Shown: one piece after another, positions 14,960 through 21,203 of the stretch
How positions within the stretch are numbered: the stretch's first letter is position 1
How the letters are laid out: each line of letters starts with the position of its first letter
Source of the DNA: JBGPJM01 sp041485385
GTDB taxonomy: Bacteria; Planctomycetota; Phycisphaerae; Phycisphaerales; UBA1924
DNA: 21,203 nt
Assembly (NCBI GenBank): GCA_041485385.1
Contig: JBGPJM010000066.1
Coordinates: forward strand, 1 to 21,203
Direction: 5' to 3'
Made by a program: the position numbers and the translations under genes
The notes under the pieces: generated by a model
The model's input: only the letters and a program-made list of their open reading frames with translations
The model's database searches: none
Told to the model about the DNA's origin: nothing

Positions 14960-16600
14960 ATGAAAGAGCATGTTCGACGGAGTCTCGCGACGGTGTCCGC
15001 GGTGGGTCTGACCGCGGTGCTGGCGCACATGGCCGAGGCAAACCCACCGTCGACCACTCCGTCGCTCGACCCCTACCGGTCGCGGGGCGCGACCGTCATT
15101 CCGGGGACCGTCTACGATTTCAAGCGGTACTTCGAGCCCGGGGGTCACCCGGACTTCTTCAAGCCCGCCACGCAGGGGGCCGGCCGGTACGTGCAGATCG
15201 CCGCCAACGTCCTCAGCGCCGACGGCAAGCCGGTGTACGCGACCCCCGGGTACAAGCTCACCAAGAACTGGACGGACTCGGCCCTTCGACCGATTATCCA
15301 GACCAGGTCCTACATCAACTCGGTTGCGGGCGACATCGCCGGCACGACGGCCAACACGACCGGCGCGGCGGTCAACTCGGCGGCGAGCTTCGCGCAGTGG
15401 TTCCGCGACGCCGCGGGCGTGAACACGGCCAGCCGGAACGATTTGAAGTTGACCTGGCAGGGGGCGTCGAGCGTCTTCGCCTTCGACGGCACGCTGGACG
15501 GGTTCAAGTCCGCGACCGCGCCGGACTACGCCTACACGGCCGACTGGTCGGCGCCCTTCGTGTACGAGGCCGGCAAGGGGTGGTACGTGGGGGTCGGCAC
15601 CAACGGCGACGCCTGGGTGTACGTGGACGACAAGCTGGTGATCGACGGCGGCAGCGCCGCGGGCGCCCAGGGCGTCAACGGGATCGCCTCGGCCGGTCCG
15701 ATCAAGTTGACCAACACCTCGAAGATCGACGTGGCGGCGGGCTCGATCGGCACGCTCTCGACCAACTCGACGGCCGCGGGCGCGATCACCGTGCTGAACA
15801 GCGTGTCGATCGACGCCGACGTGCTGGTCGGGCCGGGGGCGAACCTCGCCACCTCGATCGTCGCCGCCCCCGGGGCGATCGTCGGCAACAAGAGCAACCT
15901 CCTGCAGTCGGTCACCATGCCGGTCATCAGCGCGCCGGCCGGCATGCCGGCCAGCGTCGGCGACAAGGACTACAAGAGCACAACGGCCACGATCAGCGCG
16001 AACACGCACTTCAACAACCTCACGATCGAGCTCAACTCGACGATCAGCATCAGCGGGAACGTGGTCATCCTCTGCGACGCGAACTTCGCGCTGCAGAACA
16101 AGAGCAAGATCGTCCTCCTGGCGGGCGCGACGCTGGAGGTGTACTTCAAGGGGACGTTCTTCGCGGGCCAGACGTCCGAGATCAACGTGACCACGGCGGA
16201 CCCGACCAAGGTGACGTTCTACAACCTCGGCACGTCGACGATAAGCCTGGACAACACCGCGACGGTGTACGCGAACTTCGCATCCCCCAACGCCGCGATG
16301 ACCGTCGGCCAGTCGGTGCACGTCTACGGCAACTTCATCGGGCAGAGCATCGACATCAGCAACAGCGGGGAGTTCACGATCGTCGGGACCGGCGGCTGGG
16401 GCCACTTTGACCAGGACCTCCCCCGCGATATGACCCAGCGGATCGACCTGGACCGCCTGACGTGGCTCGACCCGGCGCGCTCGCACCAGCTGCACGTGTT
16501 CTTCGCGAACCGGAGGGGACGCGCGTCGCACCTGCGGCTGGAGACGAACATGGAGCTGCTGAACGTCGCGTTGCCGCCCGTGTGGAGCGAGGCCGACTGA
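14960..16600 (+). CDS. Exported fibro-slime domain protein with inserted beta-helix (array copy 1)
   Basis: The product has 546 residues. A Sec signal peptide fits 1-27 (basic start, hydrophobic core, AEA before N28). The fibro-slime (PA14-like) domain follows: ATVIPGTVYDFKRYFEPGGH (44-63) with HPDF at 63-66, WFRDAAGVN (147-155), FDGTLDGF (175-182), and NGDAWVYVDDKLVIDGG (215-231). The expected last strands of this fold are not next; they appear at 493-532 as QRIDLDRLTWLDP, HVFFANRRGRASHLRLETNM. Between them lie about 250 residues of short strands rich in N, S, T and G, including TISLDNTATVYANFASPNA and MTVGQSVHVYGNFIGQS, resembling DUF7305 beta-helix proteins. Fibro-slime proteins are known as surface or extracellular adhesive proteins; the exact role here is unknown. 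The start is fixed by CAGGAG and the signal peptide. No anchor or PEP-CTERM-type sorting tail is seen. Confidence 0.82.
   Translation: MKEHVRRSLATVSAVGLTAVLAHMAEANPPSTTPSLDPYRSRGATVIPGTVYDFKRYFEPGGHPDFFKPATQGAGRYVQIAANVLSADGKPVYATPGYKLTKNWTDSALRPIIQTRSYINSVAGDIAGTTANTTGAAVNSAASFAQWFRDAAGVNTASRNDLKLTWQGASSVFAFDGTLDGFKSATAPDYAYTADWSAPFVYEAGKGWYVGVGTNGDAWVYVDDKLVIDGGSAAGAQGVNGIASAGPIKLTNTSKIDVAAGSIGTLSTNSTAAGAITVLNSVSIDADVLVGPGANLATSIVAAPGAIVGNKSNLLQSVTMPVISAPAGMPASVGDKDYKSTTATISANTHFNNLTIELNSTISISGNVVILCDANFALQNKSKIVLLAGATLEVYFKGTFFAGQTSEINVTTADPTKVTFYNLGTSTISLDNTATVYANFASPNAAMTVGQSVHVYGNFIGQSIDISNSGEFTIVGTGGWGHFDQDLPRDMTQRIDLDRLTWLDPARSHQLHVFFANRRGRASHLRLETNMELLNVALPPVWSEAD
15961..16030 (+). 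repeat. Segment nearly identical in array copies 1 and 2
   Basis: These 70 bases match 17688-17757 in copy 2 at 67 positions (counted by eye, no gaps). They encode the start of the beta-helix insertion core (D-K-D-Y-K ... F-N-N-L-T-I-E). Such identity against a more diverged background suggests recent duplication or gene conversion, and offers a site for recombination that would fuse or delete copies. Confidence 0.85.
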
Positions 16601-16686
16601 TGAACAGCCAGAGCCCATTCGATGCGCCGATGTCCGGTGGTCACCCTACGTCCGCCCGATTGGCCGACAGGATCCGAAGGTACGCT

Positions 16687-18330
16687 ATGAGGAACGACGT
16701 CAAGCGGAGTGTTCTGTCGGTGATGGCCGTGGCGCTGACGGCGTGGTTCTCGCAGCTGGTCGACGCGGTCCCGCCGAACTCGACGAGCCCGTACGACGCC
16801 TACAAGCTGCGGACAACGATCGCGCTTCCCGGCGCGGTGCACGACTTCAAGGCGGCCTATCTCCCCGGGGGCCACGCCGACTTCATGAGGGCCGCGAGCG
16901 CGGGCGCCGGGCGCTACGTGTACGTCATGGGCGACACGCTGGGCTCGGCGAAGAAGCCCGTCTTCAACTCGGCCGGGTACAAGCGGAGCAAGGATTGGTC
17001 GGATTCAGCCCTGCGTCCGATCATCCCGACCAAGTCCTACATCGACGCGAGGTCCGGCGACATCGCCGGCGCCGCCGCGGGGTCCACGGGCAACGCGGCC
17101 GGGAACGCCGCGAGCGTGGCGCAGTGGTTCCAGGACGCCGCGGGCGTGAACACCGCCTACACCACGCAGATGACCATGAACTACAACGGGGTTGTCAGCG
17201 CGTTCGTCTTCGATGGGACGCTGGACGGCTACCGCGCCAACGGCACAAGCGACTACACCTACACCTGCGAGAGCTCGATGCCGTTCCTGTACGAGCAGGG
17301 CCAGGGGTGGTACGTGTCCGCCGGCACCAACGCCGACTGCTGGGTGTACGTCGACGACAGGCTGGTGATCGACGGCGGCGGCGGCATGGGCGCACAGGGC
17401 ATGCCCGGCGTCGCGACCGACGGGCCGATCACGCTGTCGAACACCGGCCAGGTGAATATCGACGCCGGATCGGCCGGGTCGGTGGCGACCAACACGGCCA
17501 GCGCCGCGGCCGTGTCGCTGGGCAACAGCTCGAAGATCCTCGCCGACGTCTACGCGGGCCCGGGCTCCAACCCGGCCAGCGCGATCAGCGCCGGGGCGGG
17601 CGCCATCACGGGCGTACGCGGCTCGCTGAGTGCGCCGATCGCCATGCCGCAGATCGATCCGCCCTCCGGGATGCCGGCCAGCATCGGCGATAAGGACTAC
17701 AAGAACACAACGGCCACGATCAGCGCGAACACGCATTTCAACAACCTCACGATCGAGGTCAACTCGACCGTCAACATCAGCGGGAACGTGGTCATCCTCG
17801 TCGACGGCGCCTTCACGCTGCGGAACAGCAGCAAGATCATCCTGCTGGGCAACTCGACGCTGGAGGTCTACTTCAAGGGCGCCTGGTTCGCCGGCCAGTC
17901 ATCGGAGATCAACGTCACCACCACCGATCCCGGGCGCGTGACGTTCTACAACCTGGGCACCTCGCTGATCGACGTCAACAACTCCGTGGACGCCTACGCG
18001 AACTTCGCCTCGCCCGGCGCGGGCATGTCCATCGGCAACTCCGTGCACGTCCGGGGCAACTTCATCGGCAAGTCGTTCGACGTCAACAACACCGGCGACT
18101 TCACGATCAAGGGCAGCAGCGGCTGGGGCCATTTCCACGAGAACTCGGCCATGGACATGGCCCAGCGCATCGACCTGGACCGTCTGGGCTGGCTGGACCC
18201 TGCCCACACTCATTACCTGCACATCTTCTTCGCCAACCGCACCGGGCGCGCCTCGCACCTGCGGCTGGAGACCAACATGACCCTCCTCAGGGTCGCCGGC
18301 CTGCCGCAGGCGCCGAACCAGACGGACTGA
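16687..18330 (+). CDS. Exported fibro-slime domain protein with inserted beta-helix (array copy 2)
   Basis: The product has 547 residues and aligns with copy 1 almost without gaps over 540 positions. A signal peptide fits 1-27 (VDA before V28). Fibro-slime landmarks are GGHADF (61-66; His-Ala-Asp-Phe replaces HPDF), WFQDAAGVN (147-155), FDGTLDGY (175-182) and NADCWVYVDDRLVIDGG (215-231). The insertion spans about 232-490 and includes YNLGTSLIDVNNSVDAYANF (421-440) and SVHVRGNFIGKS. The closing strands AQRIDLDRLGWLDP and IFFANRTGRASHLRLETNM are at 492-531. Cys194 and Cys218 are both in the first half and could form a disulfide; copy 1 lacks both. The ATG at 16687 has GAAGG six bases upstream. 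An ATG at 16600, overlapping the copy 1 stop, would add 29 residues before the signal peptide and is less likely. With only 86 bases between them, copies 1 and 2 are probably co-transcribed. Confidence 0.82.
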   Translation: MRNDVKRSVLSVMAVALTAWFSQLVDAVPPNSTSPYDAYKLRTTIALPGAVHDFKAAYLPGGHADFMRAASAGAGRYVYVMGDTLGSAKKPVFNSAGYKRSKDWSDSALRPIIPTKSYIDARSGDIAGAAAGSTGNAAGNAASVAQWFQDAAGVNTAYTTQMTMNYNGVVSAFVFDGTLDGYRANGTSDYTYTCESSMPFLYEQGQGWYVSAGTNADCWVYVDDRLVIDGGGGMGAQGMPGVATDGPITLSNTGQVNIDAGSAGSVATNTASAAAVSLGNSSKILADVYAGPGSNPASAISAGAGAITGVRGSLSAPIAMPQIDPPSGMPASIGDKDYKNTTATISANTHFNNLTIEVNSTVNISGNVVILVDGAFTLRNSSKIILLGNSTLEVYFKGAWFAGQSSEINVTTTDPGRVTFYNLGTSLIDVNNSVDAYANFASPGAGMSIGNSVHVRGNFIGKSFDVNNTGDFTIKGSSGWGHFHENSAMDMAQRIDLDRLGWLDPAHTHYLHIFFANRTGRASHLRLETNMTLLRVAGLPQAPNQTD

Positions 18331-18667
18331 GCTCCACGAGGGTGAGCGCCGTCCCTCCCAGCGACCCCGTCCGGGGCCGGCAGTCGCCGGCGGCGTGAAC
18401 GCCGCCCCGGCGACCGATTGCCGATCCGCCGTCTTCTCTCGCGCAACCATCCCACCCGGTGTAGGCATCACGGGCCCGTCAGACCGTGGATGCTGGGCAT
18501 CTTCACGCGCCGGGGCCGCGCCCATTCCCGATTGCTCGCCCCGCCGGCCCCTGGATCGGACAGTACAGGAGTGCGCGGAGGACTTGGGTCCATGCCAGCG
18601 TGCCCGTGGAAGGGCCGCGAGATCGAGGGAGAAGGCCGCCGCGGCGGATCGGGCAGGAGGACATGAG
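18331..18667 (+). other. Intergenic region between array copies 2 and 3
   Basis: No gene is supported in these 337 bases. Near the left end is the large hairpin at 18383-18414, and at the right end the Shine-Dalgarno AGGAGG (18655-18660) of copy 3. I see no promoter that I can defend. Confidence 0.5.
18383..18414 (+). terminator. Large hairpin after array copy 2
   Basis: GTCGCCGGCGGCG (18383-18395) pairs with 18400-18414 through 13 bp, with a 2-base bulge and a TGAA loop. The T tract is only pyrimidine-mixed (gtcttctctc, further on). It probably ends the copy 1-2 transcript. Confidence 0.55.
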
Positions 18668-20299
18668 ATGAACGGACGCATGCTGCGGCACGTGGGCGTC
18701 ATCTGTGCGGTCGGCGTCGCCGGCGGGCTGTCGGGCGTCGCCCATGGCGCGCGCCCGGCGAGCGACCCCTACGCCTCCTACCGGAACCGCTCGTCCATCA
18801 CGCTCTCGGTGACCGCGCGGGATTTCACGCCGGCGGGATCGGGCGGGCACGCCGATTTCGGACGCATCGCCACCAGCGGCGCCGGGCGATACTTCAACAT
18901 GGTGGGGACGGCGCTTGGCCCGGACGGGGTGCCGGCGTACGGCACCACCGGCTTCAAGATGAGTGCGAGCTGGCGCGACTCCTCGGCACGGAACATCATC
19001 CCGGCCAAGTCGTACATCAGCGCCTGGACCGGCGATGTGCCCGGCGCGATGGCCGCCACCGCGGGCGGGGCGATCTCCACGCCGGGCCTGTTCTCGCAGT
19101 GGTTCAGCGATGTCGCGGGCGTGAACACCCGGTACGCCACGTCCGCCGTGCTCGCCTACTCCTCGGGCTCGCACTCGTACGTGTTTGACGGATCGCTGGA
19201 CGGCTTCCGCGAGAGCGGGGTGAACGACTACTCGTACACGTGCGCCATGGACACGCCGTTCATCTACGAGCGCGGGCTGGGCTCGTTCGTCTCCACCACC
19301 ACCGGCGGGGACATCTGGGTATTCGTCGACGACAAGCTCGTGACCGACAACGGGGCCGGCATGGGCGTGCGCCCCGCGATCGCGGTCCAGGATACCATCC
19401 TGATCGAGAACTCTGCTGTCTCCGGATACAACAACAACGGGGCGTCGAGCATCTCCACCAACTCGACCGCAGCGGGCGCCATCTCGGTGCAGAACAGCGC
19501 CCAGATCCTCGGCGATGCGTTGGTCGGGCCGGGCGGCAGCACGACGACGGGTATCTCAACGGCCCGGTCGGACTCGATCACCGGAACGACCGGTGCGCTC
19601 ACGTCACCGATGCCCATCGCGATCGTCAGCGATCCGGTGGGTATGCCCGCCTCCGCCGGCAACCGGACCATCGGCAACCACGTGACCACGACGCTCAGCG
19701 GCAACCTGCACTACAACGCGCTGACGATCCGGGTCGGCTCCAACGTCACCATCAACGGCGCGTGCAGGATCCTCTGCGACGGCGCATTCACCCTCGAGCA
19801 GACCAGCACCATCCTGCTGGCGGCCGGGGCCCGGCTCGAGTTGTACACCCACGGCGCCGTCTTCATCCAGAACACCGCGACCATCAACCAGAACACCCTT
19901 GACCCCGACCGCGTGATCATCGCCGCGATGGGCGCCTCGGGGATCAACCTGGACAACAACACCAACGCGTGGGCCCACCTGGTGGCGCCGAACGCCACGG
20001 TGGACATCAGCAACAGCTCGACCCTCTACGGCTCGATCACCGGCCGGGCGGCCCACCTGCACAACACCGGGCGGCTCAGCGCGATGGGTCTGTGGGGCAC
20101 GGCCTTCGGCGGCATGTCGATGAGCGCCTCGCAGCGGATCGACGTGGACCGGCTGGCCTGGCTGCAGGACGGACGCACGCACGAGCTCCGCGTGTTCTTC
20201 GCCAACCGCACGGGGCTGGCCTCGCACCTCCGCCTGGAGGCCGGCCTGCAGCTGCTGAACATCGCCTCGCTGCCCTCGCCCGCGGCGCAGGCCGACTGA
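18668..20299 (+). CDS. Exported fibro-slime domain protein with inserted beta-helix (array copy 3)
   Basis: The product has 543 residues and is a more diverged paralogue. A signal peptide fits 1-28 (VAHGA before R29). Fibro-slime landmarks: VTARDFTPAGSGGHADF (48-64), WFSDVAGVN (145-153), FDGSLDGF (173-180), GGDIWVFVDDKLVTDNG (213-229). The insertion covers about 230-485, with N/S/T-rich short strands such as GINLDNNTNAWAHLVAPNAT (425-444) and STLYGSITGR (451-460). The closing strands QRIDVDRLAWLQ and VFFANRTGLASHLRLEAGL lie at 489-527. The C-terminus ends LP-x5-AD, as copy 1 does; copy 2 ends LP-x5-TD. Cysteines 192, 366 and 370 follow the signal peptide. The ATG at 18668 has an excellent AGGAGG seven bases upstream. 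The gene is bounded by hairpins on both sides and is probably a separate transcription unit. Confidence 0.82.
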   Translation: MNGRMLRHVGVICAVGVAGGLSGVAHGARPASDPYASYRNRSSITLSVTARDFTPAGSGGHADFGRIATSGAGRYFNMVGTALGPDGVPAYGTTGFKMSASWRDSSARNIIPAKSYISAWTGDVPGAMAATAGGAISTPGLFSQWFSDVAGVNTRYATSAVLAYSSGSHSYVFDGSLDGFRESGVNDYSYTCAMDTPFIYERGLGSFVSTTTGGDIWVFVDDKLVTDNGAGMGVRPAIAVQDTILIENSAVSGYNNNGASSISTNSTAAGAISVQNSAQILGDALVGPGGSTTTGISTARSDSITGTTGALTSPMPIAIVSDPVGMPASAGNRTIGNHVTTTLSGNLHYNALTIRVGSNVTINGACRILCDGAFTLEQTSTILLAAGARLELYTHGAVFIQNTATINQNTLDPDRVIIAAMGASGINLDNNTNAWAHLVAPNATVDISNSSTLYGSITGRAAHLHNTGRLSAMGLWGTAFGGMSMSASQRIDVDRLAWLQDGRTHELRVFFANRTGLASHLRLEAGLQLLNIASLPSPAAQAD

Positions 20300-20669
20300 C
20301 GACGCCGGGCGCGGCGCCGCGTGGGCCGCGCCATACGCACCGTCGGCACAAACGGACGATCCGCCACGATCCTCAGGCCCGGGCGCCCGGCCCTGGCCGA
20401 ACCACCCGATCGCTGGCCCCGCTGGCTGAAGGTTGAATACTCCATTCACGAGCGATCGTCGCCAGGCGACGGCCCCACCGGACCAACGCCCCGGAGGCAC
20501 GAGACCAAGCTCGCGGAGGAGACGCCGCGACGGGGCGGGAGAACCGACCAGTCGCATGGGTGATCCGACGGAGGCTCTGCCCCGGCGGGACGCAAGCGAG
20601 AGGCGTGATTCGTACAGGACCGCCCGGCACGGCGCCGGTCACCGACATTCCAAGATCAGGGAGCACCCG
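20300..20669 (+). other. Intergenic region between array copies 3 and 4
   Basis: No gene is supported in these 370 bases. They contain the hairpin at 20308-20332, an AT-richer patch with the inverted repeat TGAAT-N5-ATTCA (20435-20449), and a tight inverted repeat CGTCGCC-A-GGCGACG (20458-20472). The AT-richer patch is a plausible promoter or operator zone for copy 4, but no sigma-factor motif is clear. The Shine-Dalgarno AGGGAG (20658-20663) precedes copy 4. Confidence 0.5.
20308..20332 (+). terminator. Hairpin after array copy 3
   Basis: An 8-bp GC stem (GGCGCGGC at 20308-20315 with GCCGCGCC at 20325-20332) closes a 9-base loop, nine bases after the stop codon. There is no T tract, so its termination strength is uncertain. 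Confidence 0.5.
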
Positions 20670-21203
20670 ATGCAACCGAAGACTCGTCGCAGCGTTCGCG
20701 CATTCGCCGCGTGCTCGTCCGTGACCGCCGTGTGCGCCTTCGCCGGGGCCGCGCCGGCCCGGCCGGGCGACGTCTACGGGCCGTACCGCACCCGGGGCCA
20801 GATCATCCTCCCCGCAACGGTCCGCGACTTCACACCGGCCCGCCAGGGATGGCACGCCGACTTCGGCAAGTTCGCCACCACCGGCGTCGGGCGGTACGTG
20901 CACGTCGCGGCCGACATCTTGAGCAGCGACAACACCCCCGCGTTCAACAGCACGGGCTTCAAGGTCCGCACGAGCTGGATAGATTCGGGCCTGCGGAACA
21001 TTATCCCGACCAGGTCCTATGTCGGCGCCCACACCGGCGACATCGCCGGCGCGACCTACCCCGTCAGCGGCAACACGGTGACCTCCGCGGCCACGTTCGA
21101 CCAGTGGTTCCGGACGCTCGCCGGGGTCAACTCCGCGACCTCGACGTCGACGGTGCTTACCCGTGACGCCGCCGGCACATATGTCTTTGACGGCACGTTC
21201 GAC
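20670..21203 (+). CDS. Exported fibro-slime domain protein (array copy 4, cut by right edge)
   Basis: The first 178 codons are present and open to the window edge. A signal peptide fits 1-30 (basic start QPKTRRSVR, hydrophobic core, APA before R31). The fibro-slime domain begins like the other copies: IILPATVRDFTPARQGWHAD (45-64), then GVGRYVHVAADILSSDNTPA, WIDSGLRNIIPTRSY (103-117), FDQWFRTLAGVN (143-154) and FDGTFD at 173-178. It is closer to copy 3 at the VRDFTPA...HADFG segment, and to copies 1 and 2 at the NIIPTRSY...GDIAGAT segment. Whether it also carries the beta-helix insertion cannot be seen. The ATG at 20670 has AGGGAG six bases upstream. More copies may follow outside the window. 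Confidence 0.8.
   Translation, partial: MQPKTRRSVRAFAACSSVTAVCAFAGAAPARPGDVYGPYRTRGQIILPATVRDFTPARQGWHADFGKFATTGVGRYVHVAADILSSDNTPAFNSTGFKVRTSWIDSGLRNIIPTRSYVGAHTGDIAGATYPVSGNTVTSAATFDQWFRTLAGVNSATSTSTVLTRDAAGTYVFDGTFD

Noticed and set aside
18563..20619. GTACAGGA upstream of array copies 3 and 4 (18563-18570, 20612-20619) as a CsrA-type site
   Set aside because: It is one base shorter than the ACA-R-GGA core, far from the ribosome-binding sites, and only 8 bases long.
1..21203. tRNA, rRNA, CRISPR array, insertion sequence or phage attachment site
   Set aside because: I looked for cloverleaf, spaced direct-repeat and transposase patterns and saw none that could be supported.

Overview
The window reads as a piece of a high-GC chromosome of a Gram-negative, flagellated bacterium. 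I infer Planctomycetota, probably the class Phycisphaerae. The grounds are the strong GC bias, a P-ring gene (outer membrane present), a futalosine-route menaquinone gene, the CsrA/FliW pair, and exported fibro-slime proteins. The phylum call comes from gene content only and was not tested by any search.

Layout: (1) 1-1117 holds the start of a divergent mqnA (minus strand, running off the left edge) and an aquaporin gene closed by a clear Rho-independent terminator. (2) 1192-12113 is a flagellar block, all on the plus strand: flgI (P-ring), a hydrolase-less flgJ, a flgN-like chaperone gene, flgK and flgL (hook-filament junction), fliW, csrA and two flagellin genes, each flagellin followed by a strong hairpin. 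(3) 12343-13119 encodes a Tat-type lipoprotein amidase, which converges on a minus-strand aldehyde dehydrogenase gene (13160-14632) of the aminomuconate-semialdehyde type. (4) 14960-21203 is a tandem array of four paralogous genes, the last cut by the right edge, for exported fibro-slime proteins of about 545 residues.

How the genes work together: the flagellar genes give outer rings, rod binding, junction proteins with a chaperone, and filament. The order fliW-csrA-flagellin-flagellin fits the known FliW/CsrA/flagellin translational switch. Both flagellin leaders carry the same 11-nt ribosome-binding block containing ACGGA, plus a possible upstream hairpin with GGA in its loop, as a CsrA target would. 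A near-perfect sigma-54 promoter motif lies just before flgK, and a weaker one before flgI.

The most unusual part is the fibro-slime array. In each complete copy the fibro-slime (PA14-like) domain appears to be split: its last strands lie at the C-terminus, after an insertion of about 250 residues that looks like a DUF7305-type beta-helix. Copies 1 and 2 align almost without gaps and share 67 of 70 bases in one stretch, which suggests recent duplication or gene conversion. I infer that these are cell-surface or extracellular structural or adhesive proteins. No sequence here links them directly to the flagellum.
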